Assembly (NCBI RefSeq): GCF_004151455.1
Contig: NZ_PRLK01000004.1
Span: 1-64,000, forward strand
DNA from: Candidatus Nanogingivalis gingivitcus
Lineage (GTDB): Bacteria; Patescibacteriota; Saccharimonadia; Saccharimonadales; Saccharimonadaceae
DNA length: 64,000 nucleotides
Reading direction: 5' to 3'
Under the pieces are notes generated by a model. The model was not told the DNA's origin and searched no databases. It saw only the letters and a list, made by a program, of their open reading frames with translations. This document shows, piece after piece, positions 51,546-62,733 of this stretch. Made by a program: the position numbers and the translations under genes. Each line of letters begins with the position of its first letter. Within the stretch, counting starts at the first letter, position 1.

Positions 51546-53333
51546 CTATTGCTTAAGTTTGCGTTTTACAATTTCTCTAGTGAAGAATTCTAGCCTATCA
51601 CCAATCTCTAATTGGAATTTTTTCTTTGTTTTTAAGCTTAGTCCACACATTTCACCCTCTACAACATCCTTAGCCTCAATCTGTTGGCGTTGTACACTTG
51701 AAACTTCAACTTCGGCTATTTGTTCTTTTTTTCTCCAAACTTTTGCAAGCAACCCTGAATATATTCTTCCTGAAGTAACTTCACCACCAGCTATTATTTC
51801 TTCTTTCATAGTTCTAAACACACCTTTAATATCTAAAGTTCCTATCTCAGTCTCAACTACCTCAGGGGCTAGTAAGCTTTCCATCTCATTTCTAGCATCA
51901 TCAAGTAATTCATAGATTACTTTATATATTCTTACTTCAACCCTATCTCGAACAGCTATTTTTTTAATTGCAGGAGGGAGCTCAACATTAAAACCATAAA
52001 TAACTGAGTTTTCACTAGCTGAAGCTAAACGAATATCGTTTTCTGATATATTACCTACGCTTTGCTTAATAATATGCAAATTAACTTCACCATTAGTATC
52101 TATTAACCTCAAACTATCGGACACAGAAGTTAATGACCCTTGTACATCTGCTTTAATTAAAACATTAAAATCTTCAGCATCTCTTTTTTGAGACATCATT
52201 TTTAATAAATCTGCACCAGTTGTATTAGCTGTTGCTGCATTTTTTTCTGCCTCTATTTTAGCTTTTGATGCTAAGCTCCTAGCTATTTTTTCAGTTTTAA
52301 CAACTTTAAATACATCACCAAATTGAGGCAACTCTTTAAATCCTGTTACTGTTATAGGTGTTGATGGACCTGCTTCCTTAATATTATCATTCTTATAGTC
52401 TTGTAATGTTCTAATTTTTCCATAAGTGGTTCCAGCAATCAAGAAATCACCTTTTTTAATATCACCTTGTTCAACTAATAATGATACGACAGAACCTTTA
52501 CCAACTTCCATATGAGATTCTATTACCAATCCCTCTGCAGGAATACCGGTATCTGCTCTTAATTCTTCCATGTCGGCAGTTAACAATACCATATCTAGCA
52601 ATTTATCAATGCCATCGCCTTTTATTGCTGAAATAGGCACCATTATAGTATCTCCACCCCATTCTTCAGCCATTAAGTTATTTTCGGCTAATTGCCCTTT
52701 AACTAGGTCTGGGTTAGCTGTATCTTTATCCATTTTGTTGATGGCAACAACTATTTTTGCATTGGCATTTCTAGCGAAACGAATAGCTTCTAGGGTTTGT
52801 GGCTTAACGCCATCATCGGCAGCTACAACTATAATAACTACGTCCGTTAAGGTAGCTCCGTGTTGCCTAAGAGCAGCAAAAGCTTCATGCCCTGGCGTAT
52901 CTAGTAAAGTAATTTTACGACCATTACGTTCTGTTTGATATGCTGAAATATGTTGGGTAATTCCACCAGCCTCTCCAGAAGCTGTTTTTGTTCCTAAAAT
53001 AGAGTCTAGAAGAGTTGTTTTACCATGATCAACATGACCCATTACAGCTACTATAGGTGCACGAGGTGTAGCATTTTCAGATACTTCATGAATTTTTGTA
53101 AGCCTAGATGTAATTTCATCAGCTTTTTTCTTTTTATGTAGTTCTACATCTTTTAGTCCTAACTCTTCAACTATAATTGTCGCTGTGTCAAAATCAATAC
53201 GTTGATTTATTGTGGCTACAATACCATTTTTAAAAAGCTCACCAATAAGTGTTGTAACAGGAAGATTTAATGCCCCTGCCAATTCATCTACAGTGATAGA
53301 ATCGGTAATATTTACTATTTTCTTTTGACTCAT
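51546..53333 (-). CDS. infB: Translation initiation factor IF-2 (short form)
   Basis: GTPase that joins initiator tRNA and the 50S subunit. N-terminal IF2_N (1-60), G1 GHVDHGKT at 99-106, later NKMD, domains II-IV complete. 595 aa, because the long variable N-terminal region of E. coli IF2 is absent. AGGAGG precedes the ATG. About 100 nt after rpsA; nusA and rbfA neighbours are missing. Confidence 0.97.
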   Translation of the reverse strand: MSQKKIVNITDSITVDELAGALNLPVTTLIGELFKNGIVATINQRIDFDTATIIVEELGLKDVELHKKKKADEITSRLTKIHEVSENATPRAPIVAVMGHVDHGKTTLLDSILGTKTASGEAGGITQHISAYQTERNGRKITLLDTPGHEAFAALRQHGATLTDVVIIVVAADDGVKPQTLEAIRFARNANAKIVVAINKMDKDTANPDLVKGQLAENNLMAEEWGGDTIMVPISAIKGDGIDKLLDMVLLTADMEELRADTGIPAEGLVIESHMEVGKGSVVSLLVEQGDIKKGDFLIAGTTYGKIRTLQDYKNDNIKEAGPSTPITVTGFKELPQFGDVFKVVKTEKIARSLASKAKIEAEKNAATANTTGADLLKMMSQKRDAEDFNVLIKADVQGSLTSVSDSLRLIDTNGEVNLHIIKQSVGNISENDIRLASASENSVIYGFNVELPPAIKKIAVRDRVEVRIYKVIYELLDDARNEMESLLAPEVVETEIGTLDIKGVFRTMKEEIIAGGEVTSGRIYSGLLAKVWRKKEQIAEVEVSSVQRQQIEAKDVVEGEMCGLSLKTKKKFQLEIGDRLEFFTREIVKRKLKQ

Positions 53334-53361
53334 TAAAACCTCCTATTGTTTTATTTTTCAT

Positions 53362-53418
53362 ACACTGAAATTCGAAAACCGATTTAACTATAAAACCGAT
53401 TTTCGAGCATTCAATGTA
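53362..53418 (-). repeat. Imperfect hairpin and direct repeats between rpsA and infB
   Basis: Two copies of AAAACCGATTT and an imperfect long hairpin with outer ACACTGAA / TTCAATGT arms lie in the 100-nt rpsA-infB spacer. It could be a leaky terminator or a processing site; no T-run follows. Confidence 0.45.
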
Positions 53419-53434
53419 AGAAAATTGTTTAAAA

Positions 53435-54502
53435 TTATTTAGCTAAGCTAAGTGAAATTTTACGATTTTCTTTATCGATGTCAATTACTAGAAAGTCTTT
53501 TCGCTCATTTAAAGTGAAAACATTTTCTGGGTTAACATCGCTTCCTTTTCCAAGCTCAGAAACATGAACTAGTGCTTCAATAGCTGGACTAATTTGTACA
53601 AAAGCACCAAATGGAGTAATTCTTGTTACTGTTCCTTCTACTTTTGAACCTTTTTCAAATTTTTCTACTTCAGAAAGCCATGGATCTTCGCTTAACTGTT
53701 TCATGGATAGGCTTAAGCGATCTTTATCTATAGCAATAATTTTAGCTTCAATATTATCACCAATCTTTACATAATCTTTAGGATTATTTACACGCTCCCA
53801 TGAAATCTCTGAAATGTGGACTAGTCCTTCAATACCTTCAATATTGATAAATACACCAAAGTCTACTACGCCAGTAGCAACACCTTCAACCTTGTCGCCA
53901 ACTTTTAGGCTATCAAATCGTTCACTTAGACCATCTTTAATAGCTTCTTTTTCGCTAAAGATAAGTTTGTTAGTTTTGCGATCTGCATCCAAAATTCTAA
54001 CATTAATACCTTTATTAATTAGTGCATTTAATCTTGATAAAATTTCATCTTTATCGCTTGCACCAACACGTGGGTAATGCTCTGCTGAAAGTTGAGAAAC
54101 AGGTAAGAAACCACGAATACCTTCGTATTCTACTAATAATCCGCCTCTATTAGCATCAAAAGGAACGATTTCAATAACTTCGCCACTTTCTAATTTAGCT
54201 AAAATCTCTTCCCAGCCTTTGTCCTTAGCGGCCTTTCTTAATGAAAGTAAAGACATACCATTATCCATTTCAGCGTCAACAACACTAGCTGTTACTTCTT
54301 CACCTTCTGTTAAGTTTCGTGAGTGTCCAGCTTCACGCCTTGGCACAAAACCTACACCTTTAGCTCCTAAGTCAATTAGGATTTCATGCTTTTTTACAGA
54401 AAGAACTGTTCCTTCTACAGTATCTCCCTGTGATAGCTGGTTTACGCTCTCTGGAGCAGACGCCAACAATTCGTCCATTGTTATTTTTTTGGCTGTTGCC
54501 AT
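53435..54502 (-). CDS. rpsA: 30S ribosomal protein bS1 (four S1 domains)
   Basis: RNA-binding ribosomal protein that helps load mRNA. Four S1 repeats: about 18-85, 100-165, 190-262 and 275-350; the third and fourth have the standard GVFINIEGIEGLVHISEISW and AFVQISPAIEALVHVSELGK patterns. 355 aa versus 557 with six repeats in E. coli. The many leaderless mRNAs inferred here do not need S1-SD loading, which makes the short form of interest. Confidence 0.93.
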   Translation of the reverse strand: MATAKKITMDELLASAPESVNQLSQGDTVEGTVLSVKKHEILIDLGAKGVGFVPRREAGHSRNLTEGEEVTASVVDAEMDNGMSLLSLRKAAKDKGWEEILAKLESGEVIEIVPFDANRGGLLVEYEGIRGFLPVSQLSAEHYPRVGASDKDEILSRLNALINKGINVRILDADRKTNKLIFSEKEAIKDGLSERFDSLKVGDKVEGVATGVVDFGVFINIEGIEGLVHISEISWERVNNPKDYVKIGDNIEAKIIAIDKDRLSLSMKQLSEDPWLSEVEKFEKGSKVEGTVTRITPFGAFVQISPAIEALVHVSELGKGSDVNPENVFTLNERKDFLVIDIDKENRKISLSLAK

Positions 54503-54653
54503 TAGTCTTTTTAGACTCCTTCCTTATATTGTATTTCTTTAAGCATACCTAAAATAAGCTTAAAAGATTACCTATATTATATCTTTTTTACTGTTAAAAA
54601 GCAATAGCATAGGAATATTGAAAAAAGATAAAAACAAGTTTAAAATAGTAGCC

Positions 54654-55460
54654 ATGATAATAGCAATTGATACAGGAGGAACTAAAACTTTATTGGCTAG
54701 CTTTAGCAATTCAGGAGAGCAACTAAAATCTTTCGAATTTAAAACTCCTAAAAATCCTACTCAATACCTTGATATAGTACACAAAATAATAAAAAATGAG
54801 TTCAAAAAAAATACAATTCAGGCTATTTCAATTGCTGTAGCTGGAATTTGTAGCGATAAAGAAGTATTATGGGCAAATAACTTAGGGTGGCAAAATTTTA
54901 AAATAGTAGAGAATCTGCAAGAAAAAATAAAAAATATCCCTATATTCCTAGAAAATGATGCAAACCTTGCAGGATATTATGAGGCTAAGCAAACTAATAA
55001 TAGCAACGCACTATACATAACCATATCTACAGGAATTGGCTCTGGAATTATAATTGATGGTCAAATTAGTAAAGCATTAAGTAAAAGTGAGATAGGTAGA
55101 ATAGCTATAGAATACGATGGCAGAATTCGTGAATGGGAAACTTTTGCTAGCGGTAAGGCTATTTATGAAATCTTTGGAAAATACGCAAAAGATATTAAAA
55201 GGCCAAAATATTGGCTAAATATTGCTGATAGAATTAGCCGTGGTTTACTTGTTTCTATTCCTTTACTTCAGCCAGAAACTATAATAATTGGTGGAAGTGT
55301 AGGTGAGCAATTTGAATCATTTAATATTTTCTTACATCAATTACTGGTCGATAATCTCCCTAGTCATATAGTCTGCCCTAATATTATTAAAGCCACAAAA
55401 CCTAAAGAGTGTGTTATTTATGGTTGCTATGAATACGCAAAAGCAAAACTTACTAATTAG
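54654..55460 (+). CDS. ROK family kinase
   Basis: Sugar or sugar-derivative kinase with actin-like ATPase fold. IIAIDTGGTKTLLASF at the start is the phosphate-1 loop; LENDANLAGYYEA has the catalytic Asp; TISTGIGSGIII is phosphate-2. The ROK zinc motif (CxCGxxGCxE) is missing; the region reads YDGRIREWETFASGKAI. I use ATG 54654, 7 nt after TAAAAT (54641-54646); an earlier frame to 54618 is ahead of the promoter. 268 aa. Glucokinase-like activity is likely but not proven. Confidence 0.88.
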   Translation: MIIAIDTGGTKTLLASFSNSGEQLKSFEFKTPKNPTQYLDIVHKIIKNEFKKNTIQAISIAVAGICSDKEVLWANNLGWQNFKIVENLQEKIKNIPIFLENDANLAGYYEAKQTNNSNALYITISTGIGSGIIIDGQISKALSKSEIGRIAIEYDGRIREWETFASGKAIYEIFGKYAKDIKRPKYWLNIADRISRGLLVSIPLLQPETIIIGGSVGEQFESFNIFLHQLLVDNLPSHIVCPNIIKATKPKECVIYGCYEYAKAKLTN

Positions 55461-55896
55461 GCTATCATCAGATTTTGTAGATATCAGTTTTAAAGAAAGT
55501 GATATTTTTAAATGGAGCTATAAGGAAAAAACTATTTATTTTAATCCTTTAGAAAAATATACAGTCTTTAGTATTTCTTTGCTACATGAATTAGCACATG
55601 CAACATTAAATCATGATGAGTATCACTTAGATATAGAACTGTTAAAAATAGAAAGAGAAGCTTGGCAAAAAACAAAAGAGCTATGCGAAAAATATAATAT
55701 AACATTCAATGAAAATTTTGCAGAGAATAACCTAGACACTTATAGAAACTGGCTACATCTTCGAAGTTTATGTCCTGATTGTAAAGTAAATGGTATGCAA
55801 CTAAGTAACTTAAATTATAGGTGTCTCGCCTGTTTTAGAGAATGGACTAATAACGATTCTAGATTTAAACGCCTACATAAAAGAATAAAAAAATAG
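55429..55896 (+). CDS. HExxH zinc metallopeptidase with C-terminal zinc ribbon
   Basis: 155 aa from ATG 55429 (overlapping the ROK gene by 32 nt). SLLHELAHATLNHDE is an HExxH motif as in ImmA/IrrE and SprT-like peptidases; further Glu residues follow. The C-terminus holds CPDCKVNG...YRCLACFREW, a four-Cys zinc ribbon resembling SprT's. SprT/Spartan proteins degrade DNA-protein cross-links; that would be an attractive role, but no other evidence supports it. No DNA-binding helix seen. Confidence 0.75.
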   Translation: MNTQKQNLLIRLSSDFVDISFKESDIFKWSYKEKTIYFNPLEKYTVFSISLLHELAHATLNHDEYHLDIELLKIEREAWQKTKELCEKYNITFNENFAENNLDTYRNWLHLRSLCPDCKVNGMQLSNLNYRCLACFREWTNNDSRFKRLHKRIKK

Positions 55897-55928
55897 CACC
55901 TTTACAGTGCTATTTTTTTATGGATTAT

Positions 55929-56180
55929 TTAGGCAACCCTAACTTCAATTTTTGATGTCTCTGAAACTTCAGTTGCATCAATTATAGTTCTTGCTGGTCC
56001 ACGCCTACTAATTCTTCCTCCTTTTTGACCTGCAATTTTTGCTAACTCACGGTTAGCAGCAAAGCCACCTGTAGTACCATTTCTTCCGCCTTTTTGACCT
56101 ATTCTTGAATAAAAGTCTTTTCCATATTTTTCACGATTAGTTGCGGCAGCTTTAGCGCCACCAGCTTTTGTTCCAGCCAT
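55929..56180 (-). CDS. KGG-motif stress-type small protein
   Basis: 83 aa, basic and Gly/Ala-rich, with repeated KGG elements: YSRIGQKGGRNGTTGGFAAN and AKIAGQKGGRISRRGP. This resembles the KGG (stress-induced, YciG-type) repeat family. The C-terminal end is acidic/hydrophobic (IDATEVSETSKIEVRVA). AAGGAG-type site before the ATG. Possibly nucleic-acid binding; role unknown. Confidence 0.75.
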   Translation of the reverse strand: MAGTKAGGAKAAATNREKYGKDFYSRIGQKGGRNGTTGGFAANRELAKIAGQKGGRISRRGPARTIIDATEVSETSKIEVRVA

Positions 56181-56322
56181 TGAATCTCCTTTGTTCTAAT
56201 TTGTTTTTAAATCACTATTTGATTATGTTTTAAATTATATCACAACATTAGCTCTTTGTCAACATTTACATAAGCCCTTTTTATTATATTATATCTTTTT
56301 GCATTCTTATTTTTGTTCATGA

Positions 56323-56328
56323 TATAAT
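56323..56328 (+). promoter_or_regulatory. -10 box of the 286-aa gene
   Basis: TATAAT, 7 nt before the ATG at 56336; the ATG at 56327 overlaps the box. Confidence 0.7.
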
Positions 56329-56335
56329 GTTAATT

Positions 56336-57196
56336 ATGTTTTTTCGAATTAATAATGAATTTTATCGAAAATTACCAAAGCAAATTTGCATATTCTTCTT
56401 GCCAAAATCAGCAAAAACTAAAATCCAAAGAAAAATGATTTTAAAGCTTCAGGAACAATATTCGAATACTTTACCAAATTTTAGTGAAAGTGAGCTTAGA
56501 GAGTACGAAAATAGTATTAGAAACGTATTTTTTTGGCATGGAACTGGTGGCTTTGAATATGACTATAGTGGAACAATCGCACCAATTTTTGAAAGTATTT
56601 TAAAAAATGGTCTAAAGGTCCGTCAAGATGATTATTTAGTAATTTACTCTAAAAAACTCAGTATGAAATCTATTTCCTTGGTAGATAAAAGAATTATTGC
56701 TAGATGCTATGCAGACAATCATAATTTTAAAAATCCTAAAACTTTTCGTTTCGGTAATAGTATTTTTTGGATTGTGCGACATTATGCAAAAATGTATATT
56801 TTAGCATACACAATATTCGCCCCACGCTCACTCGTAAATATTCTAAACTGGAGAAAAAAAAATAAAATAAATTCAAGTAAGTCTTGGAGCGGGAAAGTAA
56901 ATAAATCTTGTCAAAATACATGGGAATCTTTTGAAAAATATTCCGACATTAAAGGTAATTTTCCAGTAATTATTGGTGTTAAAGAACTAAGAAAAACCGT
57001 AAAACTACCAAAAATATTTAGCGAAACTGAAGTTCGTTCCTTAGAAGATATTACTTTTAAGGATATTATTCACATAGAAATTCCTCTTGAAAAATATAAT
57101 GAATTAAGTAGTAAAATTCAAAAATATAACCAAAAAGTAAAAATATTCCCTATTGAATTAGGTGAATTATTTGAATATAAAAATAGTCTTAAATGA
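56336..57196 (+). CDS. Unknown protein with HGTG, possible ADP-ribosyltransferase fold
   Basis: 286 aa, basic. FFWHGTGGFEYDYSGT near residues 65-80 followed by ESILKNGLKVRQDD resembles the first motif of ADP-ribosyltransferase-like folds (HGT...I..IL..GL). Near the C-terminus, ETEVRSLEDITFKDIIHIEI contains a Glu in a place similar to ART motif 3. There is no signal peptide. Start chosen at 56336 from TATAAT spacing. It lies alone between the KGG gene and the rRNA cluster and has TGA as stop. A toxin, effector or tRNA/NAD-related enzyme are all possible; no antitoxin was seen. Confidence 0.5.
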   Translation: MFFRINNEFYRKLPKQICIFFLPKSAKTKIQRKMILKLQEQYSNTLPNFSESELREYENSIRNVFFWHGTGGFEYDYSGTIAPIFESILKNGLKVRQDDYLVIYSKKLSMKSISLVDKRIIARCYADNHNFKNPKTFRFGNSIFWIVRHYAKMYILAYTIFAPRSLVNILNWRKKNKINSSKSWSGKVNKSCQNTWESFEKYSDIKGNFPVIIGVKELRKTVKLPKIFSETEVRSLEDITFKDIIHIEIPLEKYNELSSKIQKYNQKVKIFPIELGELFEYKNSLK

Positions 57197-57246
57197 ATTA
57201 CATCATATCATAGCTAATCTTTAATTTTAAAGATTTCCAAACTACG

Positions 57247-57278
57247 AAAAAACCCCACCTATTCGGAGGGGTTTTTTA
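57247..57278 (-). terminator. rRNA operon terminator
   Basis: AAAAAACCCC / GGGGTTTTTT hairpin right after 5S on the minus strand; also a terminator for the plus-strand gene ending at 57196. Confidence 0.85.
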
Positions 57279-57282
57279 TAAT

Positions 57283-57388
57283 TCGGCACCGTGCTAGTTT
57301 CCCACTTTCGCAGTATAGTCGCCGCTACTGGGCTTAACTTCTGTGTTCGGAATGAGAACAGGTGTTTCCCCAGCGCCATGGGCACCGA
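57283..57388 (-). rRNA. 5S ribosomal RNA
   Basis: About 106 nt. Terminal stem TCGGCACC / GGTGCCCA-like, conserved CCGAACACAGAAGTTAAG loop and GGGAAACTAG region. Last gene of the 23S-5S unit. Ends are estimated from the stem. Confidence 0.93.
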
Positions 57389-57512
57389 AAAAAGGTTTTG
57401 TGCTTCAACTCGCTACAAAATTCCTAAGCAGTGAGCCAAAACCTTATTTCGATGTCCTTGATAACACGGATGATAGATTTAAAATTGACTAGTAATTATC
57501 TAATTGATAATC

Positions 57513-57531
57513 ACCAATTACTAGTTAAGTC
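57513..57531 (-). repeat. 23S processing-stem arm (3' side)
   Basis: Exact reverse complement of 60743-60761; both flank the 23S gene and would form a 19-bp helix in the precursor, the usual RNase III substrate. Confidence 0.85.
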
Positions 57532-57534
57532 TAC

Positions 57535-57575
57535 TATATTTGCGTTAATAATGCAACATTATTTCAGCAAATATA
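57535..57575 (-). repeat. Long hairpin between 23S and 5S
   Basis: TATATTTGC / GCAAATATA outer arms and AATAATG / CATTATT inner arms in the 23S-5S spacer. Probably an rRNA processing structure. Confidence 0.7.
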
Positions 57576-57580
57576 GACAT

Positions 57581-60741
<3,161 letters not shown>

Positions 60742-60742
60742 T

Positions 60743-60761
60743 GACTTAACTAGTAATTGGT
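60743..60761 (-). repeat. 23S processing-stem arm (5' side)
   Basis: Partner of 57513-57531, 19 nt exact complement, just before the 23S 5' end. Confidence 0.85.
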
Positions 60762-61215
60762 AATAACCAAATACTTGCCGTCAATCTTAATTCTTATCTT
60801 CTTCATCCAAATTGTTAAATTTCTCGCTCCCTTTGAGAGCAAATTTATAAGTTATTTAAAACTCACTTACCTGCTCTCAACAGCTTTACTATTGTATATT
60901 AATGGGATTTTTTTGTCAACCGTTTTTTTAAAGTTTTTTTATTTATTTTCCGCAAAACTTAAATATACCGCTGATGATTATTTACTCCCGCCAGAGGTTC
61001 TTTTTTGAACATTCGCTTAACTGTTCTCTATAATACATCAGCTAAAAATAAATGTCAACAACTTTTTGAAAAAAAATATTTTTTTATATTTTATATAGAT
61101 GTAGAAAAGGATAATATACTTATTTAACTTTATAAAATACTATAATATAGTAAATATAATAGTTAGGATTTTTATTGCAGAAAAATAAAAAAACACCCTT
61201 TAGGTGTTGAATTTA

Positions 61216-61292
61216 TGGTGGGCGATGAGGGACTTGAACCTCCGACCTCGTCATTATCAGTGACGCGCTCTAACCAGCTGAGCTAATCGCCC
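61216..61292 (-). tRNA. tRNA-Ile (GAU)
   Basis: 77 nt with encoded CCA. Acceptor GGGCGAT / ATCGCCC-type, anticodon stem CGTCA / TGACG with loop CTGATAA giving GAU, TTCAAGTC T loop, discriminator A. This matches the UGGU of the ileS T-box. Second tRNA of the 23S unit. Confidence 0.96.
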
Positions 61293-61346
61293 TTAACTAA
61301 TCTGGGAAAACCAGAGAAAATCTTTAAAAAATTTAAAAACTTTCTT

Positions 61347-61423
61347 TGGTGGAGATAAAGGGACTCGAACCCTTGACCCCCTGCTTGCAAAGCAGGTGCT
61401 CTAGCCAACTGAGCTATATCCCC
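61347..61423 (-). tRNA. tRNA-Ala (UGC)
   Basis: 77 nt with encoded CCA. Anticodon stem CCTGC / GCAGG with loop TTTGCAA giving UGC; acceptor GGGGATA; T loop TTCGAGTC. First gene of the 23S unit, ahead of tRNA-Ile, which reverses the common Ile-Ala order. Confidence 0.96.
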
Positions 61424-61450
61424 AAATTATGTTATTAAAGAACAATATAG

Positions 61451-61479
61451 ATTATATTTTATTTTTAAATAAAAATCAA
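61451..61479 (-). promoter_or_regulatory. Promoter for tRNA-Ala-tRNA-Ile-23S-5S
   Basis: -35 TTGATT (61474-61479), 17-nt spacer, -10 TATAAT (61451-61456) on the minus strand, about 28 nt before the tRNA-Ala gene. Confidence 0.7.
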
Positions 61480-61486
61480 TAGCAAA

Positions 61487-61660
61487 TTATAATTTTAAGT
61501 AAATAGTGTAAGAATTTCTAATTGCCTTTTTAATTTTTACTAAAATCACCTCTTTAAGGTAATTATTTTCAATAGGTATTCCTATTTTTATCATATCTTT
61601 ATATATCCCAAAAAATCTCACCTTCTTCACTACTCCATATAAAAAACAATATCTAACCAT
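61487..61660 (-). pseudogene. Remnant reading frame in the 16S-23S spacer
   Basis: A 57-aa frame starting at ATG 61660 (MVRYCFLYGVVKKVRFFGIY, ending IYLKL) is the longest open stretch in 61424-62072. Other short frames of similar composition lie upstream on the same strand but are broken by stops. The 650-nt stretch looks like a decayed gene rather than structured spacer RNA. No homology recognised. Confidence 0.3.
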
Positions 61661-62042
61661 TATATTTATCTTGAAGGGTCCCTAAAGCTTCTTTTATATT
61701 TGAGACTACTTTGTCGTAAAACTTAATTTTACCAATAAAAAAGATTCTACTTTCAAAATTCCCTTTATGTTAGAATGCCAAAAATCCATATTCTTAAAAA
61801 AATAATTCATTAAAATTACTATTAGTATTTTCAGCTACCTTACTAACTAGCCAATAGACAAGCCGATAAATAGTACTCTGTATCTTCTAAATTAATATTA
61901 CCATATAAAATATTCTATTTAGTATCAAAAATACTATCATTATTATACATATAAAATAACCTATTAAGTATATCTAAAATTAATAGCCTTAATTATATAT
62001 AATATGTAATGCTTGTTAATAAATAAGCTAATTGTTAAATAA

Positions 62043-62074
62043 AAATAAATACTCCATAGGGAGTACTTATTTTT
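62043..62074 (-). terminator. Terminator of the DUF4352 gene
   Basis: AAATAAGTACTCC / GGAGTATTTATTT hairpin (minus strand) with T-run; its outer edge overlaps the stop codon. Confidence 0.75.
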
Positions 62075-62621
62075 ACATATTTATTATTACATCTTTATTG
62101 GACCAAAAAGATGGTTGATAATGCATTTTTAGTTTTGAGTTAGCTGGTACTTCAAAAACTACACTACCTATTTTTTTACCACCCTTAGCTAATTCTCCTG
62201 AGCTTAAATCATTAGCAGTACTTACAAAAGTAGGACTCTCTATAGCACCATTAGTATCTTCCATTTTGAAGTCAAATGTATTATAGCTAAGTTTTTCACT
62301 ACTTTTATTCTCGATCTTAACATTTACTTTAACATATTCTTTACCATCTTTAGGTTTTATAAATTCATTTCCTGTTTTGTAGTTTCTTTCAACACTTTCA
62401 ACTACTAGTTCTCTACCTTCAAATGATATGACATCTCCAGCCTTAAATTCAGTTTTTTCGTCTTTTTCAGAACTATGCTTGCTAGAGGTTGAAGAGTTGG
62501 ATTCACCTACTTTTTTAGGATCGCTACTCTTACTGGCAATAGCTCCGCCAATTATGACTATTAAGATTAGACCAATAATAATCTTAATTATGTTACTTTT
62601 CTTTTTAGTATTCTTTTCCAT
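62073..62621 (-). CDS. DUF4352 membrane-anchored protein in the rRNA spacer
   Basis: 182 aa. Lys-rich N-terminus, a membrane helix (about 10-30, NIIKIIIGLILIVIIGGAIA), a Ser/Lys linker, then a DUF4352-type immunoglobulin-like domain (about 55-182, KEYVKVNVKIENKSSEKLSY). Such proteins are extracellular and often bind other surface components. AGGAGGATT precedes the ATG. It lies between 16S and the tRNA-Ala-23S unit with its own promoter (poly-G spacer) and terminator. Confidence 0.85.
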   Translation of the reverse strand: MEKNTKKKSNIIKIIIGLILIVIIGGAIASKSSDPKKVGESNSSTSSKHSSEKDEKTEFKAGDVISFEGRELVVESVERNYKTGNEFIKPKDGKEYVKVNVKIENKSSEKLSYNTFDFKMEDTNGAIESPTFVSTANDLSSGELAKGGKKIGSVVFEVPANSKLKMHYQPSFWSNKDVIINM

Positions 62622-62638
62622 TAATCCTCCTAAGAGCC

Positions 62639-62662
62639 ATTATACCCCCCCCGAAACGTCAA
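62639..62662 (-). promoter_or_regulatory. Promoter with G8 tract, short spacer
   Basis: On the minus strand: TTGACG (62657-62662), 12-nt spacer including a G8 run (62645-62652), TATAAT (62639-62644). Normal spacing would need about five more bases, so the present state is predicted to be off or weak. Confidence 0.65.
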
Positions 62663-62691
62663 GGGGTATATTTTTCTTGTTTTAACATAAA

Positions 62692-62733
62692 AAATAAAAA
62701 CCACCCCTTATTAGAGTGGCTTATTTTAACAAC
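62692..62733 (-). terminator. Terminator after 16S rRNA
   Basis: CCACTC / GGGTGG core extended by AAG / TTT on the minus strand, loop TAATAAG, then TTTTTATTTTTT. It lies about 150 nt after the 16S 3' end and would stop 16S transcripts before the DUF4352 gene. Confidence 0.75.

Noticed and set aside
53362..53418. Riboswitch upstream of infB
   Set aside because: The hairpin is imperfect, has no aptamer-like conserved core that I recognise, and no expression platform; left as an undefined repeat.
55429..57196. Toxin-antitoxin pair formed by the HExxH peptidase or the ART-like gene with the KGG gene
   Set aside because: The genes are on different strands with separate promoters and terminators; no antitoxin DNA-binding domain is present.
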